From Deltaproteobacteria bacterium (lineage in GTDB: Bacteria > Desulfobacterota > Desulfarculia > JACQYL01): a DNA stretch of 64,000 nt. The position numbers and the translations under genes are program-made. The notes beneath the pieces were generated by a model, which was given only the letters and a program-made list of their open reading frames with translations, had not been told where the DNA came from and ran no database searches. The stretch lies in assembly GCA_016208165.1 (NCBI GenBank), contig JACQYL010000058.1:34455-98454 (forward strand), read 5' to 3'. The stretch's first letter is position 1. Each line of letters begins with the position of its first letter. Positions 8,716 through 15,837 of the stretch are shown piece after piece.

Positions 8716-8810
8716 GTTACGTGCAATTTAGAAATTTTTGAGTTTTTGTCAATCCTTTTCTTGTTTGGAAACCAACATAGGAACCGCGCAACGGCCGGAG
8801 CCTTGACCGG

Positions 8811-9707
8811 TCACTGCTCCAGGTAGCCTAAATAACCTTTGATGCTGTTCAGTATGAAAAAGCGTTCCCGTTCCCGCCTTGCGGGATCCATCTGGGAAAG
8901 ACAGGCCAACCTCGGGTCATCCCTCCGCAGCCGCCTGTAGCACGATTCGTACAAATCGTCTTCCGGCGCGCGGCGCCGTTCGTCATCCAGCAGATCCCGC
9001 CACAGCATCAGTTGTTCCCTGTGAGCGGCCAACATGGCGGTGGAAGATTCGGCCGTACCGAAATGCCCGTAACACAGCCTCTTCTCGCCCTGGGCCGCCA
9101 GTTTGTCAATGCTGGCCACCGCCTTTTCGAGAAAAAACTTGGGCGGAGTCGCGGGTCTCAGGTAGAAAGGATCCTCCTCGGGCAAGTGTACACCAGCGGC
9201 CTCACCGGTGAACATGAGACCGTCGAAAATGTGCGAGAGATGATGCGGGGCGTGTCCGGGGGTATCCACGATGGTGAGTCCCTCGATATCCGCTTCCGTA
9301 TGTGGTGTCAGGCGACTCTCCTCGATCGGCTCCGGCTTGCCGTACACCCGAGCCACGTCCCCGAGGGTTTTCAGACTGGCTTCCCATAACGGATCGGGGT
9401 CCACCAGATACGGGATCGCTTTCCCGTGGCACACCACCCGGACCTCCGGAAAAGCATCTACCACCGCACTTAGCCCGCCGGCATGATCCAGATGGATATG
9501 GGTCAGCAACACCGCGTCCACATGATGGACGCCCTCCGTGCGAAGGAAGTCCAGGAGTTGGGAGACCGAGGCCGCCGGTCCCACGTCCACCAACAGATTC
9601 AAAAGACCGCGATACACATAGCTTCCGAAAAAGCCCTCATATCCGGGCCGTTCGAGACGGAACTCCAAAAGGGTCAAGCGATCGCCGATGGATCTGGCCC
9701 TGTTCAT
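8811..9707 (-). CDS. Metallo-beta-lactamase-fold hydrolase
   Basis: A 298-residue protein with the classic zinc motif THIHLDH (about residues 61-67), a second ligand region in DTPGHAPHHLSH and a third in CYGHFG. This is the glyoxalase II-like branch of the fold. It is unrelated in detail to the other MBL protein at 7136. ATG at 9707 is chosen over an upstream start because AGGAGG lies four bases before it and the N-terminus MNRARSIGDRLTLLEF then fits the family. The gene is immediately downstream of cinA on the minus strand, with the cinA stop codon inside its ribosome-binding site, so the two are probably co-transcribed and translationally coupled. The substrate is unknown. Confidence 0.85.
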   Translation of the reverse strand: MNRARSIGDRLTLLEFRLERPGYEGFFGSYVYRGLLNLLVDVGPAASVSQLLDFLRTEGVHHVDAVLLTHIHLDHAGGLSAVVDAFPEVRVVCHGKAIPYLVDPDPLWEASLKTLGDVARVYGKPEPIEESRLTPHTEADIEGLTIVDTPGHAPHHLSHIFDGLMFTGEAAGVHLPEEDPFYLRPATPPKFFLEKAVASIDKLAAQGEKRLCYGHFGTAESSTAMLAAHREQLMLWRDLLDDERRRAPEDDLYESCYRRLRRDDPRLACLSQMDPARRERERFFILNSIKGYLGYLEQ

Positions 9708-9715
9708 CAAACCTC

Positions 9716-10957
9716 CTAAGGCTGCACTCCCAGCAGCCATTTCCGTACATTGTCCAGCGCTATGATGGCGCATCGTTCATATAGGGTAACCCTGTCGCCG
9801 CCGATCGAATAGTAGGTGCTCCGGCTCTGTTCAGGTCCCCATACGCCAAGAGCCAGATCGACTTTCAACTCCCTTTTGTGGGCTTGCGGTAAGCCGAGTA
9901 CGGCGACCCCCAGGTCGGCTCCCGATCGTTCCGCGATATGCCGCGCGAGTGCTTCGGCGTCCGCGCGAGCCGATATTTCCTCGGAATCGAATGTCCAGCC
10001 GGGAGCGCTCAGGAGATCGCGGGCCCCGTCCGGCGACCCGAGAATCAGAGCCTGCTTCAGTTGGGTGGAAGGGATGCGGGTCAGCCGCACCGACACGGCG
10101 CCCCCGGTCACCGTGTCCAACAGGGCCAAGGTCCGCCGGCGGCGGCGCAGGAGTTCCTCGACGGCGTCCTCGAGGGTATCGTCGCCCGTGCCGTAAATCA
10201 GTCTGCCCAGCCGTCCGCGGATCTCCGTCTCCGTGGAGTCCATCAGCGCGTCCGCTTCCCGCGGGCTATCCGCCACCGCTTTGATCACGATGCGAATGTC
10301 TCCCGGAGAAGCCAGCAGTCCCACGGACGGGTTCGCTCCCTCGTCCATGAGGTCGCCGATCTGGCGGTCTACGGCGCTCTCGCCCAATCCCGTTACTTTG
10401 AGAATCCGGGATCGAATGGTCTTTTCCCCGAGGGCGAACCGCTCTTTCAACATGGGGAGCACCGCCTCTTTGGTAAGAAATTTCAGCTCTCTCGGCACGC
10501 CAGGCAGCGCCACCAGCAGTTTCCCGTTCAGTTCCAGGCAAAAGCCGGGCGCCGTGCCCATGGGATTGTGAATAGGAATGGACCCTTGGGGTATGTAAGC
10601 CTGCTTCCGGTTGTTTTCCGGCATTCGAAAACCCATGCGGCGAAACAACGCTTCGATCTCGTCCATGAGATCCTGCCTGAATTCCAGCGGTACACCCGCC
10701 ACCTCTGCGGCGGCCTGCCTCGTCAGGTCGTCTTCCGTGGGTCCTATTCCACCCGTGCACAGCGCGACGTCGGCCCGCGCCAGCGACGATCGCATGACCT
10801 CGACAATGGCCTTGAGCCGATCCCCAACCGTGGTATGATAGGTAACGGCGACGCCGGCGTCGCTGAGCGTCTGCCCGAGCCAGGACGCGTTGGTGTCCAC
10901 GATCTGCCCTAACAACAGCTCATTCCCAATGGTTATGATTTCACATACGGGTGTCAT
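9716..10957 (-). CDS. cinA: CinA-family protein with altered deamidase motif
   Basis: A 413-residue protein. The N-terminal molybdopterin-binding-like (COG1058) domain is intact: ITIGNELLLGQIVDTNASWL, CTGGIGPTEDDLTRQAAAEVAG and GFCLELNGKLLVALPGVPRE. In CinA this half hydrolyses ADP-ribose or similar pyrophosphates. The C-terminal half corresponds to the PncC nicotinamide-nucleotide amidase, but its signature AESCTGG reads LDTVTGG (residues 280-286), replacing the Ser and Cys. The rest of that half is divergent, so the amidase may be inactive or changed. A downstream MBL-fold gene is coupled to it. Confidence 0.9.
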   Translation of the reverse strand: MTPVCEIITIGNELLLGQIVDTNASWLGQTLSDAGVAVTYHTTVGDRLKAIVEVMRSSLARADVALCTGGIGPTEDDLTRQAAAEVAGVPLEFRQDLMDEIEALFRRMGFRMPENNRKQAYIPQGSIPIHNPMGTAPGFCLELNGKLLVALPGVPRELKFLTKEAVLPMLKERFALGEKTIRSRILKVTGLGESAVDRQIGDLMDEGANPSVGLLASPGDIRIVIKAVADSPREADALMDSTETEIRGRLGRLIYGTGDDTLEDAVEELLRRRRRTLALLDTVTGGAVSVRLTRIPSTQLKQALILGSPDGARDLLSAPGWTFDSEEISARADAEALARHIAERSGADLGVAVLGLPQAHKRELKVDLALGVWGPEQSRSTYYSIGGDRVTLYERCAIIALDNVRKWLLGVQP

Positions 10958-11081
10958 ACGACGTCCTTGTGGAACTTAGAAGAAATACGCCGTCCGCTAC
11001 CGGGAAAGTCGTAAAGATTTACTATACGAGAACTTGAGGTACCGACTCAAGCCTAATATACTGGGCACATTGAGACCGAGC

Positions 11082-11155
11082 CTGGGGAAACCTTTTGAAA
11101 AAGGTTTCCCCCAGACCCTTTCCAAAATCTTCTAAGCGGGTTGCGCCGCTATCGC
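11082..11155. repeat. Hairpin repeat module (copy 1)
   Basis: A near-perfect hairpin at 11082-11114 (CTGGGGAAACCTTTT paired with AAAAGGTTTCCCCCAG around GA) is followed by TCCAAAATCTTCTAAGCGGG and a GCGCCGC tail. The same plan recurs at 49464-49540, and the hairpin alone recurs at 15790-15819. Here it lies between divergent genes, so it is not simply a terminator. Confidence 0.7.
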
Positions 11156-11222
11156 ACCGCAACCGGAAATAGACGCTTTCTAAAGAGGTGCGTCGCTCAG
11201 CACCGGCTACGACGTGGCATGC

Positions 11223-12248
11223 ATGAATCCCGAACGCCTTAAGCATATATTCGACCGATTCCGGCTCGGGGAACCGCTTCAGTTGGAACTCGCCCGGGGC
11301 GGCAAGATACACGAGACCTTTCTGGCTCGGACAAGCCGGGGCTGGTTCGTGATCCAGGAGCTGAAACCGCCTTTCAACCATCTAACCGCCCTGGACGCCT
11401 ATGCCGTAACGGCTCACCTGATCGGGGCCGGATTCCCGGCTCCCGAGATCTTCCTGACGGATCGGAGGGAGCCGTTTTATAGCGACGCTTCCGGTGTGTA
11501 TCGCGTTATGCGGAGGATGCCCGGACACGTTCGGGAAACGCTGACCTCCCCTTCCATGGCGTTCGAAGCCGGTATCATGACGGGCCGATTGCATTCGGTA
11601 TTGAAAGACATCGACTACGTTCCGCAATTTCATCTGGAAGGCTTTCACGACCCGGCGTTCCTGGTTCAAAAACTGCTGGATACGGCTCGCAAGGATCCGC
11701 CAAAGGCAACACCGGTGGCGGGCTTCATCGAACGTTTCCGTCAGGAAGTGCCCAAGTACCTCCCAAGCAAGGAACTCCCGAAACGTCCCATTCATGGCGA
11801 CCTGAAGGTATCCAACTTCCTGTGGGATCAGGAAGGGCGACCTTGCGCCCTCCTCGATTTTGACACGTTTATGCTGGGAGCCTATCCTGTTGAAATGGCG
11901 GATGCGTTTCGTTCCTGGTGCGGGAAAAAGGACGGGCCGGAAGGACGTCGTTTTGACCAGAGCCTGTTCGACGCCGCCTGGCGGGGCTACAGGGAGACGG
12001 CCCCGAGCTGGACGCGAGAGGAAACAGCGGCTCTTTTACACGCTTTGCCTCTCATTTTTCTGGAGCTGGGCGTCCGGTACTTGATCGACTACTTCGAGGA
12101 AACCTTCTTTTCCTGGGATCCTTCGCGCTATTCGAGCAGATCGGAACACAACCTTCATCGTATGACCCGGCAGTGGGCATTGTTCGACGAAATTCTGAGC
12201 AAACGCACTGTGCTGGAAGAAGTGTTGAATTTGCGCAGGGCGTTATGA
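11223..12248 (+). CDS. Aminoglycoside-phosphotransferase-fold sugar/small-molecule kinase
   Basis: A 341-residue APH/ChoK-fold kinase. The Brenner motif is present as HGDLKVSNFLW (about residue 190) and the metal-binding Asp in LLDFDTF. The N-lobe lysine is likely in FVIQELK. Members phosphorylate sugars, amino sugars, choline or homoserine. Two genes downstream lies a sugar-nucleotide transferase. A kinase of this type with a nucleotidyltransferase recalls AmgK/MurU-type anomeric kinase plus uridylyltransferase pairs, so a sugar-1-kinase role is plausible but unproven. Start ATG 11223 is chosen to give MNPERL; a GTG at 11214 is also in frame, and neither has a strong ribosome-binding site. 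Confidence 0.8.
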   Translation: MNPERLKHIFDRFRLGEPLQLELARGGKIHETFLARTSRGWFVIQELKPPFNHLTALDAYAVTAHLIGAGFPAPEIFLTDRREPFYSDASGVYRVMRRMPGHVRETLTSPSMAFEAGIMTGRLHSVLKDIDYVPQFHLEGFHDPAFLVQKLLDTARKDPPKATPVAGFIERFRQEVPKYLPSKELPKRPIHGDLKVSNFLWDQEGRPCALLDFDTFMLGAYPVEMADAFRSWCGKKDGPEGRRFDQSLFDAAWRGYRETAPSWTREETAALLHALPLIFLELGVRYLIDYFEETFFSWDPSRYSSRSEHNLHRMTRQWALFDEILSKRTVLEEVLNLRRAL

Positions 12249-12454
12249 CTTTGGAAAAGGGTAAATTCACCATTGTCTCCGATCCTGGTTTCCGGGCGCC
12301 CGGATCTTGGAAAGGGATTTTGTTTTGTCCCTTATTGCTTGTATGATATTGTAAACGAAGATGCTGAATCTCTCCGGTTTTTGCCGTCTATTCTCCCGAA
12401 TCCCGGACGATTCGCTCGCTGGAGTTTACTTTTTAACGATGGGAACGTTTACTC

Positions 12455-12772
12455 ATGGATGAAAAGCGCAGGTCTGTTCGAATCGAAGCCATTTACCTGT
12501 TCTCCGCGGACGGAGAAAATCGGACTCCTCTTCCCGGTTTCAACGTAGGTCGAACTCTGGATGTAAGCCGGGGCGGAATCGCAATCGAAATGGCGCAGGA
12601 GATCCCTCCGGGCGCCAAACTGATCATGGATATCGGAGTCGGGGAGCACATAGTGGAAGCTCAATGCGAAGTGGTCTATTGCGTACGACTGGACAACGGA
12701 ATGGTTCGCCTGGGCGCCGCCTTCACAAGCATCAGCTCCGAGGACCAGGACATCCTCCTGGAATCGGTGTAA
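12455..12772 (+). CDS. PilZ-domain protein (c-di-GMP binding)
   Basis: A 105-residue stand-alone PilZ domain. Both c-di-GMP contact motifs are visible: RRSVR (residues 5-9, RxxxR) and DVSRGG (about 38-43, D/NxSxxG), followed by the beta strands AQCEVVYCVRLDNGMVRLGAAF. It would act as a cytoplasmic c-di-GMP receiver. The target is unknown. Together with the HD-GYP protein at 30001 and the GEMM riboswitch near 63 kb it indicates c-di-GMP signalling in this organism. Confidence 0.9.
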   Translation: MDEKRRSVRIEAIYLFSADGENRTPLPGFNVGRTLDVSRGGIAIEMAQEIPPGAKLIMDIGVGEHIVEAQCEVVYCVRLDNGMVRLGAAFTSISSEDQDILLESV

Positions 12773-12944
12773 CTCGGACCGCTGTCGGTCCGTGCTGCGA
12801 GCAAAACCCGTGGATGCGATTCGCGGCAAGCTTTGCTTTTTAAATACTCCTGCTTTTCGCTTAGTATGTGGATGAATCGTACCGTTCGAGCAGTAGGGTC
12901 GGAGAAGTTCATACACGATCACGGACAGGTGAGGTAACCGCGTC

Positions 12945-13487
12945 TTGGCCACCATCATTCACCTCAAACGCTACAAAGAAGACGTAGCCGCTCATCGCGC
13001 CTTCGCGCGGTGGGAGAAACGGTTTCACGAGCGTTTTTCAGCTCAAACGAGGCTTTCCGAGCTTTCCGATAAGACCCTGTCCGTGCTGATCAAGCCCGGT
13101 CAGGAGAGCCAGAATCTGATTTACGATCTCATTATGGGCGCCTTCGACTTCGGGCACAGAGCCAAGTTTTACTATATGGACAGCCAGTCGAAGATGAAAG
13201 TCCTCGACGCTTCCCTCTTTCTTCTGGACCAGGTTCGTTTCGAATGCATGCGGCGTCTCGGCTGGGTGGCCCATTTCCCCGGCGAAGTCTACAGCATACT
13301 CCAGCTCGTTCTCGGATGTTCGGACATCAAGGCATCCTTTGCCCCGCGCTTCCCGGACGTGACCGAGGACAACCCCAACTATACGGAATACCTGAACACG
13401 TACCCTAACGACCGGGAAACGTTCGTCCGCAGGCAAATATCCAGAGCGGTCGAGGTGTTTGTGAAGAGGATGGGACGAGACGGTTAG
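12945..13487 (+). CDS. Conserved-looking hypothetical protein
   Basis: A 180-residue soluble, mixed alpha/beta protein starting at TTG 12945 behind GGTGAGGT. The opening MATIIHLKRYKEDV and a Trp/Tyr-containing middle (DFGHRAKFYYMDSQSKMKVLD) are regular, and no signal peptide or membrane segment is seen. I do not recognise the family. It lies between the PilZ gene and the nucleotidyltransferase on the same strand, 76 bp before the latter, so it may belong to that transcription unit. Codon use and length support a real gene. Confidence 0.65.
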   Translation: MATIIHLKRYKEDVAAHRAFARWEKRFHERFSAQTRLSELSDKTLSVLIKPGQESQNLIYDLIMGAFDFGHRAKFYYMDSQSKMKVLDASLFLLDQVRFECMRRLGWVAHFPGEVYSILQLVLGCSDIKASFAPRFPDVTEDNPNYTEYLNTYPNDRETFVRRQISRAVEVFVKRMGRDG

Positions 13488-13563
13488 CTCGGGTGGTTCG
13501 TTGCAAGCTCCAGTCAACATTCGCGAAAGGGGTTCTTCGTTGAAAGCCGAGCCGGAGGGCGCC

Positions 13564-14541
13564 GTGGAAAACGCCATTGTACTGGCCGCCGGCTACGGCG
13601 AGCGCCTGAAGCCGTTGAGCCTCGTGCGGCCAAAGCCATTGGTGCCTTTGTTGAACCGCCCGCTGCTGGATTGGGTGTTGGACTATCTTTTCAGTTCAGG
13701 AATCCGCTCGGCGGCCGTGAATGCCCACCATCTATGGGAGTGTATCAGGGACTACACAAACCGCTCGCTTCGAGATCGAGCGGATGTGACTCTGATACAT
13801 GAACCGGTCATTCTGGGCACCGGAGGAGGCATTAAAAACTGCGCGCGCCATCTTGCCGGGGACGGCCCCTTCCTGGTGATGAACGCGGACGTAGTCACCG
13901 ATCTGGACCTGGGCGCGATGGCGTCCAGCCATGTTCGAAGCGGTGCGCCGGCGACATTGGCATTGCACGACCTGCCCCGTTTCAACTCCGTTTCGGTTTC
14001 GGGCGACCGCATCACCGCCTTTGCCGGCCGGTCCACGGCCGGTGTGAAAGACTCGAGGCTTCTCGCTTTTACCGGAATCCATCTCATCGAGCGAGATTTG
14101 CTGGCGGACATACCCGAAGGAAAAGTGGATATCATCAGCGTGTATCGGACATTGATCGACCGGGGGGCGCCTATACACGCCTTCATAAGCAGCGACCTGT
14201 ACTGGGAGGATCTGGGCAGCCTGGACGATTATCGACGAGTACATAAGGAATTGCTGTGTGGCCGGCGACGTCCCAAATTCAACATGGCCCCCGGCCGCGG
14301 GCTGACTTTTCCTTATGGTAAAACTTGGCCGCAAAACGGGGTGACCTTCGAGGGCTGGGCGTGCGTGGGTCAGGACGCCGTTCTCGGGCGCGGCTGTCAT
14401 ATCGCCGATTCTCTCCTGTGGAACGGCGTACGTGTAGACGCGGGAGTCCAAATTCGCGACTGCATTGTCACCGACGGCGCCACTGTTTCCCGGGATATCT
14501 CGGGTCGCAACCTGATCCATTGGAACTGTGCAAAGCGATGA
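13564..14541 (+). CDS. Sugar-phosphate nucleotidyltransferase with left-handed helix tail
   Basis: A 325-residue NTP-transferase. The signature is ENAIVLAAGYGERLKPLS followed by RPKPLVPLLNRPLLDW; MNADVVTDLD carries the catalytic Asp for metal. The C-terminal part (GWACVGQDAVLGRGCHIADS, then VRVDAGVQIRDCIVTDGATV) has hexapeptide repeats of a left-handed beta-helix, as in mannose-1-phosphate guanylyltransferases and glucose-1-phosphate transferases. GTG at 13564 is chosen: GGAGG lies five bases upstream and it gives the family N-terminus. The stop codon overlaps the ATG of the Tat/AmrS radical SAM gene (ATGA), so the two are coupled. The activated sugar cannot be specified. Confidence 0.85.
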   Translation: MENAIVLAAGYGERLKPLSLVRPKPLVPLLNRPLLDWVLDYLFSSGIRSAAVNAHHLWECIRDYTNRSLRDRADVTLIHEPVILGTGGGIKNCARHLAGDGPFLVMNADVVTDLDLGAMASSHVRSGAPATLALHDLPRFNSVSVSGDRITAFAGRSTAGVKDSRLLAFTGIHLIERDLLADIPEGKVDIISVYRTLIDRGAPIHAFISSDLYWEDLGSLDDYRRVHKELLCGRRRPKFNMAPGRGLTFPYGKTWPQNGVTFEGWACVGQDAVLGRGCHIADSLLWNGVRVDAGVQIRDCIVTDGATVSRDISGRNLIHWNCAKR

Positions 14542-15740
14542 GGATGCATTTGACTCGAAGGCAAGTGATGAAGTTGGGTCTGTGCGGAGCCGCATCCGCT
14601 ATGCTCTCCTTTGATCCCGCGTCGGCCCAGGACGATTTCGATTTCTCGTTCAAGAAGGAGGGAGGCGTCAATCCGGAGCTGTACGTGAAGGAAGCGCGGT
14701 TCTATCAGAAACTGGACGACGGTAAGGTGGAATGCCGTTTGTGTCCCCGTGTGTGCCGCATTATCGACAAAGAACGGGGTTTCTGCGGAGTGCGCGAGAA
14801 CCGTTCGGGTTCCTATGTGACCATGGTTTACGGACGAGCATGCGCGCTGCACAACGATCCCATCGAAAAGAAACCGTTGTACCACTTCCTTCCGGGCGCC
14901 AGGTCCCTTTCAGTAGCCACGCCCGGCTGCAACATTGAATGCAAGTTTTGCCAGAATTGGCAGATTTCACAGTTCCGACCCGAACAGGTAGAGTGCTTTC
15001 CCGCCTTCCCCGAAGACCTGGTCCAGGCGGCTGCGCGATACAACATCCCTTCCATCGCATACACCTACACCGAGCCGGTCGTTTTCTACGAGTATATGTT
15101 CGACTGCGCGGTCAGAGGCCGGGCCTTCGGCATCCATTCGGTCATGATCTCGAACGGCTACATCCAAAAAGAGCCCATGGAAGCCCTGATCCCGCACCTG
15201 AGCGCCGTGAAGATCGATCTGAAAGCCTTTACCGACACCTTTTACAGGGACTTTTGCAGGGGCGGGTTGAAACCGGTTCTGGACACGCTCGAATTGCTTC
15301 GCCGTATGGATAAATGGTTCGAGATCGTGGTTCTGATCCTGCCCGGGCAGAACGACGGCGACCAGGAGATCCGTGACATGTGCTCCTGGGTGGTAGATCG
15401 GCTCGGACCCGACGTGCCCATGCATTTCACCCGTTTCTATCCTTCCTACAAGATTCAGAATCTGCCCGGCACCCCCGTCGCCACCCTGGAACGGATTCAC
15501 GACATCGCCGGACAATGCGGGATTCATTATGCTTACGTAGGCAATGTTCCGGGTCACAAGTGGAACCATACCTTTTGCCATCACTGTCAGGAAATGGTCG
15601 TCCGACGATCCGGACTGTATGGAGTAGAAGTACGCCTGAAAAGCGACGGAACGTGCCCGCACTGCGGAACACGCATTCCGGGAATCTGGAATCCGCCCGA
15701 CGATCGTCAGGTAAGCGCCTCCCGCAGGAGCCTGCCCTGA
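14538..15740 (+). CDS. AmrS-type radical SAM protein with Tat signal
   Basis: A 400-residue protein of the AmmeMemoRadiSam (AmrS)/PFL-activase-like radical SAM family. The N-terminus MRMHLTRRQVMKLG with a hydrophobic stretch and SAQ is a twin-arginine signal. Then come an Fe-S-type motif CRLCPRVC with GFCGVRENRSG, and the radical SAM triad CNIECKFCQNW (CxxxCxxC), followed by SIAYTYTEP and SNGYI. A C-terminal region has two further CxxC-like pairs (CHHC, CPHC), as in rubredoxin-like tails. Export of a folded Fe-S/SAM enzyme would be unusual because SAM is cytoplasmic. The start overlaps the nucleotidyltransferase stop. The usual partners AmmeMemoRadiSam A and B are not in the window. Confidence 0.85.
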   Translation: MRMHLTRRQVMKLGLCGAASAMLSFDPASAQDDFDFSFKKEGGVNPELYVKEARFYQKLDDGKVECRLCPRVCRIIDKERGFCGVRENRSGSYVTMVYGRACALHNDPIEKKPLYHFLPGARSLSVATPGCNIECKFCQNWQISQFRPEQVECFPAFPEDLVQAAARYNIPSIAYTYTEPVVFYEYMFDCAVRGRAFGIHSVMISNGYIQKEPMEALIPHLSAVKIDLKAFTDTFYRDFCRGGLKPVLDTLELLRRMDKWFEIVVLILPGQNDGDQEIRDMCSWVVDRLGPDVPMHFTRFYPSYKIQNLPGTPVATLERIHDIAGQCGIHYAYVGNVPGHKWNHTFCHHCQEMVVRRSGLYGVEVRLKSDGTCPHCGTRIPGIWNPPDDRQVSASRRSLP

Positions 15741-15789
15741 GCTTGTCGAGGGGTGGCGCCTGCCTGAGACGTTCAGGAGGGGGCTCTAC

Positions 15790-15819
15790 GGGGGGAAACG
15801 CTTTCAAAAGTTTCCCCCC
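15790..15819. repeat. Hairpin repeat (copy 2) at the 5' edge of a gene
   Basis: GGGGGGAAACGCTTTC pairs with AAAAGTTTCCCCCC, closely matching the hairpin at 11082-11114. It ends 18 bases before the apparent start of the spermidine-synthase homologue and may have replaced its original 5' end. Confidence 0.65.
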
Positions 15820-15837
15820 ACGGTCACCCTGGGGGTA

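Noticed and set aside
11082..11155. Hairpin copy 1 as a terminator
   Set aside because: It lies between divergent genes and recurs as part of a longer repeated module, so a repeat is the better description.
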